From Candidatus Onthoplasma faecigallinarum (lineage in GTDB: Bacteria > Bacillota > Clostridia > Christensenellales > UBA1242): DNA of 16,005 nt. The notes under the pieces were generated by a model. The model was not told where the DNA came from, ran no database searches, and was given only the letters and a program-made list of their open reading frames with translations. The position numbers and the translations under genes were made by a program. Below are positions 1-7,600 of this stretch, piece after piece (within the stretch, counting starts at the first letter, position 1; each line of letters begins with the position of its first letter). The stretch covers positions 1 through 16,005 of the forward strand of contig DVMB01000073.1 in assembly GCA_018715225.1 (NCBI GenBank), written 5' to 3'.

Positions 1-43
1 CTATTTGTAACATTTTTTCTCTTTGGGCGTAAGATGTAGTATA

Positions 44-81
44 CAAAAGATGTCTTAAGGTACCGATGATAAAGACTTTTG
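44..81 (+). other. imperfect stem-loop upstream of the Cys-rich gene
   Basis: CAAAAG at 44-49 pairs with CTTTTG at 76-81, and TCTT at 53-56 pairs with AAGA at 72-75, leaving a three-base bulge and a loop of about 15 bases that contains the palindrome GGTACC. No T-run follows, so it is not an intrinsic terminator. It may be a leader structure or an operator-like site for the gene at 122. The rest of 1-121 shows no coding region. A TAAAAT at 101-106 is the best -10 look-alike but sits too close to the ribosome binding site to be convincing, so I call no promoter here. Confidence 0.3.
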
Positions 82-121
82 TAGTACATATTGAATTTTT
101 TAAAATACGTTAGGAGGAATT

Positions 122-328
122 ATGTTTAATAAATTCTTTGGCGGCAACGATTGTGGTTGTAACGATGGTTGCAATAGTGGTTGCGGTTGCAATGATTGCA
201 CTTGGATAATAATCTTAATATTGATTTTATGTAATTGTGGTTGCAAAGTTGACCCTTGCTTACTTATAATCATCTTATTAATCCTATGCGGCTGTGGCTC
301 ATGTGGTAAAAAAGACTTTAATTGTTAG
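122..328 (+). CDS. small cysteine-rich hydrophobic protein (chorion-like high-cysteine type)
   Basis: This 68-residue protein contains 14 cysteines (about 20%). It has a Gly/Asn/Cys-rich head (residues 7-26), a hydrophobic stretch (TWIIILILIL, about 27-36), a short CNCGC turn, a second hydrophobic stretch (LLIIILLIL, about 47-55) and a CGCGSCG end. The repeated plan of hydrophobic run followed by a Cys/Gly cluster resembles short Bacillota proteins that databases label 'chorion class high-cysteine protein'; that link is from memory of the family style, not a search. The start is supported by AGGAGG at 112-117, four bases before ATG. The paired Cys motifs could bind metal, form disulfides or be cross-linked in a coat, and the two hydrophobic runs could insert as a short membrane hairpin. 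No function can be assigned. The last 12 codons and the stop are duplicated at 438-476. Confidence 0.75.
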   Translation: MFNKFFGGNDCGCNDGCNSGCGCNDCTWIIILILILCNCGCKVDPCLLIIILLILCGCGSCGKKDFNC

Positions 329-341
329 TAAGCCGCATAGG
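283..341 (+). other. 11-bp perfect inverted repeat spanning the stop codon
   Basis: CCTATGCGGCT at 283-293, inside the Cys-rich gene, is perfectly complementary to AGCCGCATAGG at 331-341, just after its stop codon (326-328). The 37-base loop encodes the Cys-rich C-terminus. No U-tract follows, so it is not a classical terminator. It could protect the mRNA 3' end or fold together with the structured region downstream. The right arm recurs at 479-489, but that copy lacks a full left arm of its own. Confidence 0.6.
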
Positions 342-435
342 TAAGACCACTGAGACGAAAGTCGAAAGTGGTAGAGGAGCAATCATGCAAAGGCGAATAT
401 TGCGTAAGCAATAGAGCAAAGGAATGAATTGCGAC
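290..435 (+). repeat. tandem direct repeat, copy 1 (~146 bp)
   Basis: This is the first of two near-identical units separated by only two bases (436-437); the period is 148 bp at the start. The unit covers the last codons of the Cys-rich gene, its stop codon and about 105 bp of downstream sequence. Differences from copy 2 are three A-to-G transitions (366/514, 399/547, 406/554) and one small change with a two-base length difference at about 410-416. The close match implies a recent tandem duplication or active homogenisation. Confidence 0.9.
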
Positions 436-581
436 GAGGCTGTGGCTCATGTGGTAAAAAAGACTTTAATTGTTAGTAAGCCGCATAGGTAAGACCACTG
501 AGACGAAAGTCGAGAGTGGTAGAGGAGCAATCATGCAAAGGCGAATGTTGCGTGAGCATAAGCAAAGGAATGAATTGCGAC
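345..581 (+). ncRNA. candidate structured RNA, two tandem copies, in the 3' UTR of the Cys-rich gene
   Basis: Each copy can fold into the same small stems. Stem A is ACCACT (346-351) with AGTGGT (367-372), enclosing a purine internal loop and the hairpin GAC-GAAA-GTC (354-363). Stem B is GCAATCAT (379-386) with ATGAATTGC (424-432), with one bulged A. Inside stem B lies the hairpin ATTGC-GTAA-GCAAT (399-412). Copy 2 repeats stem A at 494-520 and stem B at 527-534/570-578, and its inner hairpin is TGC-GTGA-GCA. Both terminal loops are of GNRA type, and the copy difference GTAA to GTGA keeps the GNRA class, as expected if RNA shape is selected. I recognise no known RNA family. It may be a 3' UTR element, a processed small RNA or a mobile RNA-like repeat. 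Confidence 0.45.
438..581 (+). repeat. tandem direct repeat, copy 2 (~144 bp)
   Basis: This second unit begins with a copy of the Cys-rich C-terminal coding end (encoding GCGSCGKKDFNC and stop), now cut off from any start codon and hydrophobic part, so that piece is a gene remnant. It then repeats the structured downstream segment. The copy ends at 581, about 36 bases before the terminator stem at 618, so both copies would lie in the same transcript as the Cys-rich gene. Confidence 0.9.
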
Positions 582-617
582 TCAAAAAATTAAAACAAAA
601 AAGTGGTTTAATTATTA

Positions 618-640
618 AAAGAGGTGTATACCTCTTTTTT
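618..640 (+). terminator. intrinsic terminator after the Cys-rich gene and its repeats
   Basis: AAAGAGGT (618-625) pairs perfectly with ACCTCTTT (630-637) around a GTAT loop, followed by a T-run to 640. It separates the Cys-rich/repeat transcript from the rpoB control region. Confidence 0.85.
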
Positions 641-649
641 ATTTTGATA

Positions 650-678
650 TTGACAAATTGCTAAGATTGATATAAAAT
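650..678 (+). promoter_or_regulatory. sigma-A-type promoter P1, distal rpoB promoter
   Basis: A perfect -35 TTGACA (650-655) and -10 TAAAAT (673-678) are separated by 17 bases. It lies directly after the terminator at 618-640. I see no coding region or clear terminator between it and rpoB, so it probably gives a leader of about 260 nt, or a separate small RNA. From about 680 to 829 the DNA is AT-rich and I see no other feature. Confidence 0.6.
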
Positions 679-829
679 AAAGTTGTATCTTATTTTATTA
701 TTTAATTGATATATACATAACCGACTTACTTAACTCGAAAACTAGACGAATAAAGACTAAATCTTATCAAATTATTGTTTAATTGCGTTTGTAGTGGGTA
801 AAATTTGTAAAAATCTTTATGAAATTCTA

Positions 830-858
830 TTGACATTAATTGAGCGTTGTGCTAAACT
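830..858 (+). promoter_or_regulatory. sigma-A-type promoter P2, proximal rpoB promoter
   Basis: TTGACA (830-835), a 17-base spacer and TAAACT (853-858), with the extended -10 dinucleotide TG at 850-851. Transcription would start at about 865, giving an rpoB leader of about 84 nt. This is the stronger of the two rpoB promoters by consensus. Confidence 0.75.
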
Positions 859-872
859 CAATTAGTATGAAT

Positions 873-925
873 AATAGTCGCTAGATGAAGGTATGCCGGA
901 TTTTAACCTATTTTATAGCGATATT
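873..925 (+). promoter_or_regulatory. rpoB leader stem-loop
   Basis: AATA-G-TCGCTA (873-883, with a bulged G) pairs with TAGCGATATT (916-925), a ten-pair stem. An inner AGGT (889-892) pairs with ACCT (906-909) around a loop containing CCGG. It sits between promoter P2 and the rpoB ribosome binding site (AAGGAG, 936-941). No U-tract follows, so it is more likely a translational or stability element than a terminator. A conserved leader RNA upstream of rpoB is known in lactobacilli (Lacto-rpoB motif); I cannot tell whether this is related. Confidence 0.45.
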
Positions 926-948
926 ACAACTGAATAAGGAGTTAATGA

Positions 949-3900
949 ATGGATTCAAAAACACTCAACATCAAAAAAATTAAACAAGGGAAGGCAGAGA
1001 GATACAGTTTTTCAAAAATAGATGTCCCTTATGAAATGCCAGATTTACTTAGTATTCAAAAGGACTCTTACAAAGTTTTCCTAGAAGAAGATATTGGTGA
1101 TGTATTGAACGAATTCAACCCTATCATAGACTACTCAAACAAAGCTGAGTTGTCTTTTTTGGGTTATACGATCGATAAAACACCTAAATATTCTTGGGCT
1201 GAATGCAAACGTAGACAGACAAGTTACACCGTTCCATTGAAGGTTAATGTTCGTCTTCTAGTGAAAGAGACTGGTCAAATTATGGATCAGGAAGTTTTTA
1301 TGGGCGATATCCCTTATATGTCAAATGATGGTGCTTTCATTTGCAACGGGGTAGAACGTGTAATCTTGAACCAACTTGTAAAGGCTCCTGGCGTAATATT
1401 TGGAGAGGAAATCAACAAATATGGACGAAAAGAATTTAACGGGGCTATTCAACCAAGTTATGGTATGTGGATACAGACCGAACAAGCTCCTGGCGATATG
1501 CTAAGAGTGGTCGCTGACCGTAAATTCAAGATGAGTTTGGGCGTATTGTTGAAATGTTTTGGTTATACCAACGAGGATATGTTGGAAATTTTTGCAAACC
1601 ACCCATTCATCAAAAATACCATTGAGAAAGAACCACAAATTTCTCAAGAAGATGCTTTGATCGAATTCGGTAGAAGGACTAGACCAGGGGAAATTCCTAA
1701 CCCTGAGAATACTTTGTCTTATATAAATGATAGATTCTTCAACCCACAACATTACAATTTTGAAAAGGTTGGTAGGTTTAAAACCAATAAAAAATTGGCT
1801 CTTGCTAACCGTATAACTAACCAAATTGCTGCTGAAGACGTCAAATTGGGTAAAAAAGTATTTGTTTCAAAGGGCGAATTGATCACAAAAGATGTCGCTT
1901 GGGCAATACAAAATGCTGGTATCAACTCTGTTGACGTTGCTGTAGATGACAAGATTGTTCGTGTGGTTGGTAACAAACGAGTTGATTTGAAAGCATATGC
2001 AAAATTGAATCCTGAAGAATTTAAGATAACAGAATTAGTTTATCTTCCACTTTTGCAACAATTGATGAAAGAAAACAAAGATGAAGAATCTTTGAAAAAT
2101 GCAATTAGAGCAAATGCTAGAAAACTAGAAGATTTCCAAATCACACTTGATGATATCGTCGCTACAATCAGTTATCATTTGAATTTGATTGACGGATTGG
2201 GCGAGACTGACGAAATAGATAACTTATCTATGAGAAGAGTGTCAACATCAGGCGAATTGTTGAAAAACGAATTCCGTCGTGGTATGGTAAAACTTCAAAC
2301 TCAAGTTCGTGAAGCATTGCAGAGCCGTGATTTGACAGATGTTACTCCTAGTCAAATCGTAAATGCTAGACATATCAACAAGGCATTCAAAGAATTTATG
2401 GCGACAAGCCAATTAAGTTCACTTATGGATCAAATCAACCCAGACGCAAGCGTTCGTAACAAACGTCGTCTATCATCTTTTGGTCCTGGTGGTGTCAAGA
2501 AAGAGCGTGCGACGGCAGAAGTGCGTGATATTAACCCATCACATTATGGACGTATCTGTGTGGTTGAAACCCCAGAAGGACAACCTATTGGTTTGGTTAC
2601 ATCTCTCGCTGCTTATGCACGTGTAAATAGATATGGATTTATTGAGACTCCATATAGAAAAGTTGACCCTAAGACTCATAAGATCACAGATGAAGTAGTA
2701 TATTTGATGGCGGATGAAGAGCGTGACCACTATATTGCCCAATCTAAAATACCTACTGATGAAAATAAAGTCATTCTAGATGGTTATGTAGAATGTAGAC
2801 ATGGTGGACAGACCGAGCGTGTTGACGCAAGTTTGATTGACATGGTAGATTTGAGTCCTAAACAATTGTTGTCAGTCGGTGCGGGCTTGATCCCATTCGT
2901 TGAGCACTGTGCTGGTAACCGTGCACTGATGGGTACAAACATGCAGTGTCAATCTGTTCCTTTGATCAGGAGCGAGAGCCCAATCGTTGGTACTGGTATT
3001 GAACACAAATTGGCTGTAGACTCTGGTGTCATGATATTGGCAGAACAAGATGGTGTATGTAAATATGTTTCAGCTGATTACATCACTATGGAATATGCTG
3101 ACGGCAGTATTGTAAACCATAAATTACGTAAATTTGAGCGTACTAACCAAAAGACATGCTTCAACCAAAAACCTATTGTCAAAAAAGGCGAGAAGGTTAA
3201 AAAGGGCGATGTGCTAGCAGATGGTGTATCTACTGATAAGGGCGAAGTTGCACTTGGTAAGAATATGACAGTTGCTTTCATGAACTGGGAAGGATACAAC
3301 TACGAGGACGCTATCTTGATCAACCAAAGAATAGTAAATGAAGATGCGTTCACATCAATCACAATTCAACAAGTGAAGACAGAAGCACGTACGACAAAAC
3401 TTGGAGACGAGGAAATCACTCGTGATATAGCAGGTGTTGGCGAAGAAGCGTTGAAGAACTTGGACGAAAATGGAATTGTACGTATCGGTACTGAAGTTAA
3501 ACGTGGAGATATCCTAGTAGGTAAAGTTACTCCAAAGGGAGAGACTGATCTTACTCCAGAAGAGAGATTGTTGAAAGCAATCTTTGGCGAGAAGACAAAA
3601 GATGTTAAAAATACATCTTTGAAAGTTAAGCCGGGCGAGGAAGGCGTCGTAGTCGGCATTGAAGTGCTGTCAAGAAAGAACAAAGACGAACTAGACGCTG
3701 GCGTAAATGTGATGGTTAAAGTTTACATTGCACAAAAACGTATCTTGCAAGTCGGGGATAAATTGGCTGGACGTTATGGTAACAAAGGTGTTATTTCAGT
3801 AGTATTGCCTGAGAGTGATATGCCTTATATGCCTAACGGAGAGACAGTTGATATTGTATTGAACCCACTGGGTATTCCTTCTCGTATGAACTTGGGTCAG

Positions 3901-4620
3901 TTGATGGAAATGCACTTAGGTTGGGCTGCTAAGAATCTTGATTGGAAAGTTGCAACTCCAGCGTTTGATGGTGCTACTGAAGAGGAAATCAAACAATTAT
4001 TAAGAGAAAACAACTTACCTGAAGATGGTAAAATGCAATTATATGATGGTAGAACTGGTCTTCCATTTGAAAATAAAACCACAGTTGGTGTCATGTATAT
4101 GTTAAAACTTGACCACATGGTAGATGATAAAATTCACGCTCGTGGCATAGGAACATATGCATTGATCACTCAACAACCTTTGGGCGGTAGAAGTCAACTT
4201 GGTGGACAGAGATTCGGTGAAATGGAAGTGTGGGCACTCGAAGCGTATGGTGCATCTAGATTGTTGCAAGAGATGTTGACAATCAAGTCGGACGACGTCG
4301 AGGGACGTATCAAGACATATGAAGCGATAGTGAAAGGTGAACCTATTCCAGAACCTGGTATGCCTGAATCGTTCAAAGTATTGGTTAAGGAAATGCAGGG
4401 TCTATGCCTAGATGTACGTATTCTCACAGCGGATAACCACGAATTGACAATCAACGAAGTGAGTGAAGAAGGCGACGAAGTGAACAATGTAGAGCCTGTA
4501 AATAAACAACCGCTTGAAGATATTACTTTGGAATTTGAAGATATTCAAAATAATTATGAAAATGATGTCAACAGTACAGCATTTGACGAGTCTGAATTGT
4601 TTGACGATTTAGATGATTAA
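949..4620 (+). CDS. rpoB: DNA-directed RNA polymerase subunit beta (RpoB)
   Basis: This 1223-residue beta subunit is a main part of the catalytic core of RNA polymerase, alongside RpoC. Clear landmarks run in order: the fork loop/rifampicin pocket (about 483-550, with KRRLSSFGPGG and ETPEG), GYNYEDA (782-788), KLAGRYGNKG (938-947), and a normal C-terminus with GGRSQLGGQRFGEMEVWALE, followed by a poorly conserved acidic tail of about 50 residues ending FDDLDD. ATG 949 is supported by AAGGAG seven bases upstream. Within the rifampicin cluster, Asn504 sits where E. coli has His526, Ser491 at Gln513, Leu492 at Phe514 and Phe511 at Leu533, while Asp516, Arg529 and Ser531 equivalents are kept. It lies 30 bp before rpoC and is almost certainly co-transcribed. 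No rplJ/rplL precede it, unlike the common arrangement. Confidence 0.99.
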   Translation: MDSKTLNIKKIKQGKAERYSFSKIDVPYEMPDLLSIQKDSYKVFLEEDIGDVLNEFNPIIDYSNKAELSFLGYTIDKTPKYSWAECKRRQTSYTVPLKVNVRLLVKETGQIMDQEVFMGDIPYMSNDGAFICNGVERVILNQLVKAPGVIFGEEINKYGRKEFNGAIQPSYGMWIQTEQAPGDMLRVVADRKFKMSLGVLLKCFGYTNEDMLEIFANHPFIKNTIEKEPQISQEDALIEFGRRTRPGEIPNPENTLSYINDRFFNPQHYNFEKVGRFKTNKKLALANRITNQIAAEDVKLGKKVFVSKGELITKDVAWAIQNAGINSVDVAVDDKIVRVVGNKRVDLKAYAKLNPEEFKITELVYLPLLQQLMKENKDEESLKNAIRANARKLEDFQITLDDIVATISYHLNLIDGLGETDEIDNLSMRRVSTSGELLKNEFRRGMVKLQTQVREALQSRDLTDVTPSQIVNARHINKAFKEFMATSQLSSLMDQINPDASVRNKRRLSSFGPGGVKKERATAEVRDINPSHYGRICVVETPEGQPIGLVTSLAAYARVNRYGFIETPYRKVDPKTHKITDEVVYLMADEERDHYIAQSKIPTDENKVILDGYVECRHGGQTERVDASLIDMVDLSPKQLLSVGAGLIPFVEHCAGNRALMGTNMQCQSVPLIRSESPIVGTGIEHKLAVDSGVMILAEQDGVCKYVSADYITMEYADGSIVNHKLRKFERTNQKTCFNQKPIVKKGEKVKKGDVLADGVSTDKGEVALGKNMTVAFMNWEGYNYEDAILINQRIVNEDAFTSITIQQVKTEARTTKLGDEEITRDIAGVGEEALKNLDENGIVRIGTEVKRGDILVGKVTPKGETDLTPEERLLKAIFGEKTKDVKNTSLKVKPGEEGVVVGIEVLSRKNKDELDAGVNVMVKVYIAQKRILQVGDKLAGRYGNKGVISVVLPESDMPYMPNGETVDIVLNPLGIPSRMNLGQLMEMHLGWAAKNLDWKVATPAFDGATEEEIKQLLRENNLPEDGKMQLYDGRTGLPFENKTTVGVMYMLKLDHMVDDKIHARGIGTYALITQQPLGGRSQLGGQRFGEMEVWALEAYGASRLLQEMLTIKSDDVEGRIKTYEAIVKGEPIPEPGMPESFKVLVKEMQGLCLDVRILTADNHELTINEVSEEGDEVNNVEPVNKQPLEDITLEFEDIQNNYENDVNSTAFDESELFDDLDD

Positions 4621-4650
4621 TTATGATAAAATTTTAGGAGAAAAATAAAT

Positions 4651-7600
4651 ATGTTTGAATTAAACAATTTTGACTCAATTCGTGTTGGTATAGCTTCTCC
4701 AGAGATGATTAGAAGTTGGTCTCATGGGGAAGTTACCAAACCCGAAACCATAAATTATCGTACACAAAAGCCAGAAAAAGACGGCCTATTTTGTGAACGT
4801 ATTTTTGGGCCAAAGAAAGATTGGGAATGTCATTGTGGAAAGTATAAAAGAGTGAGATATAAAGGAGTCATCTGTGACAAGTGTGGTGTTGAGGTTACTC
4901 GTAGCAAGGTTAGACGTGAGCGTATGGGACACATTGAACTTGCTTGTCCAGTCAGCCATATTTGGTTCTTCAAAGGTATTCCTTCACGTATTGGGCTTGT
5001 ACTTGATATTCCAGTTAAACAGTTGGACGAAGTGCTATACTATGTTAGTTATGTAGTGCTTGACCCTAAAAATACTGAATTTACCTATAAACAAGTCATT
5101 AGAGATAGAGAGTATAGAGATGCTGTTGAAAAATACGGTCCTAACGGCTTGCGTGTAGGTATGGGCGCTGAGGCAATAAAAGAATTGCTAAATGACGTAG
5201 ACCTAGAGAAAGAACGTGATGAATTGACCAAAATCATGCACAATTCAAAAGGTCAAAAGAAGCTAAAAGCCACTAAAAAATTGGAGATCATTGAGGACTT
5301 TATCAAGAGTGGTAACAAGCCTAGTTGGATGATATTGGATGTAATTCCAGTTATTCCACCAGATTTGAGACCGCTTGTTCAAATTGATGGTGGCAAATTC
5401 GCTGCAAGTGATTTGAATGACCTATATAGAAGAGTGATCAATCGTAACAATCGTTTGAAAAAGTTGATGGAATTAGGTGCTCCTGAGATCATCGTACGTA
5501 ACGAAAAACGTATGTTGCAAGAAGCGGTAGACGCACTATTTGATAATGGTAAACGTGGTCGTGCAGTACAAGGAAGCAGACAGCGTGATTTGAAATCATT
5601 GACCGCTTCATTGAAAGGTAAACATGGTCGTTTCCGTCAAAACCTTTTGGGTAAACGTGTCGACTATTCTGGACGTAGCGTTATCGTCATCGGTCCTGAA
5701 CTCAAAGTTTATCAATGTGGTTTGCCTAAGATGATGGCACTTGAGTTGTTCCGTCCATTTATCATAAGGCGTCTACTAGAATTGAACGCTACAACTAACT
5801 TGAAAAAGGCTACTCGTATGATAGAGCAAGAACGTCCTATCGTATACGATATTTTGGCAGAAGTCGTTCAAGGACACCCTGTACTACTCAATCGTGCACC
5901 TACTTTGCACAAATTGAGTGTACAAGCGTTCGAACCTATCCTTGTAGAAGGGAAAGCAATTCGTTTGCCAGCGTTGGCGTGTGGTGGATTCAACGCCGAC
6001 TTCGACGGTGACCAAATGAGTATGCACGTTCCTTTGTCTGTAGAGGCTAGGACAGAAGCTAGAATGTTGATGCTTGCTTCAAACAACGTATTGAAGCCAA
6101 GTGATGGTAAGCCAAATATGGTACCTTCTCAGGATATGATCTTAGGTAACTATTATTTGACAGCTATCCGTGAGGGATCTAAAGGCGAAGGTATGACCTT
6201 CGGCAGTGAAGATGAAGCACGACTTGCCTATGAAAATGGCGATTTGAGCCTGCAAGCAAAGATTAGTTTGAGAAGAACTGCTATGTTTGAAGGACAACCT
6301 GTCGTAGGAAGAATTGAGACTACTCTTGGTAGAATTATCTTCAATAGTATCATTCCGCAAGATCTAGGTATAGTGGATAGAAGCAAACGTGAAAACGTTT
6401 TGAAATTCGAAATAGACAAAGAAGTGAAGAAAGGAGATTATTCATCCTTAATTGAAACTTGCTATAGAAAACATGGCACCAATACTACAGTTACTATGAT
6501 TGACGACATCAAAAATATGGGATTCAAGTATAGTACTTTGGCTAGCGTGTCATTCTCAATATATGACATTCCTAACCTAAAAGGAAGAGATGAAATCATT
6601 GAAGAGGCAGATAAAGTTGCTCGTCAAAATGATGATTTGTTCATGCAAGGTTTCATGAACTATAGCGATAAACGTTCAAAGAACATGGCTGTTTGGGACA
6701 AAGCTTCAAATGAATTGGTAGATTTGACTGCAAAATCAGTTGATAAATTCAATTCATTGAACATCATTTTGCAATCAGGTGCACGTGGTAACTTGGGACA
6801 ATATAGACAGATCAGCGGTATGTTGGGTATCATGGACGCTATTAACAACATTTCCGACGTTCCGGTTAAATCTAACTATAGACGAGGCTTGAGTGCTCTT
6901 GAATATTACAGTGCTGCTCGTGCCAGCCGTAAACAGTTGATGGATACAGCGTTGAAAACTGCTGACTCTGGTTATTTGACAAGAAGATTGGTAGATATTG
7001 CTCAAGATACTACCGTAACGGAAGAAGATTGTTTTGCTAACCTTGGCGAACCAGTCAAAGGTATGGAAGTGGCTGAAATCAGGCATGGGGGAACAGTTAT
7101 CGAATCATTGTTCAACCGTATTGTTGGAAGATATACATCTGCTCCAGTCGTTCATCCTAAGACGAAAAAGGTCATCTGTGGAGAGGATCAATTCATCACT
7201 GATGAACTGGCTCAAGAGATCGTTGATGCTGGCATAGAGAAGGTTGCAATCAGGACTCTTCTCACATGTAAAGCAAAGAACGGCGTATGTGCTAAATGTT
7301 ATGGACGTGATATGTCCACGAACGACATCGTACATGTTGGTGAGGCTGTCGGTGTCATCGCTGCTCAATCAATCGGTGAACCTGGTACACAGTTGGTATT
7401 GCGTACATTCCACAGCGGTGGTGTCGCATCTTCGGATATTACTACTGGTCTACCACGTGTCGAAGAAATTTTCGAAGCACGTAATCCAAAAGGTGCTGCT
7501 GTCATCTGTGAAGTGGGCGGTAAAGTTACAGTCAACCAAATTGACAAGCGTTATGAAGTTGTCGTAAAGGGTAGCACAGAAGAAAGTTATATTCTCCCAT

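Noticed and set aside
346..372. Possible hammerhead-type ribozyme (CTGA... with GAAA after an inner stem)
   Set aside because: The core does not fit CUGANGA plus GAAA: bases are missing after CUGA, copy 2 has GAGA instead of GAAA, and no cleavage site is placed correctly. A GNRA-capped hairpin explains the segment.
290..581. CRISPR array, insertion sequence or retron/group II intron
   Set aside because: Only two long adjacent units with no spacers, no transposase or reverse transcriptase gene, and no terminal inverted repeats around the pair.
470..664. Open frame of 64 codons from a TTG start across repeat copy 2 and the terminator
   Set aside because: There is no convincing ribosome binding site, the matching frame in copy 1 is closed by a TAG, it runs through the terminator hairpin, and the copy differences fit RNA structure better than protein.
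1501..7567. Minor open frames inside rpoB and rpoC on both strands
   Set aside because: All lie in other frames of two unmistakable full-length subunits, with no independent start signals.
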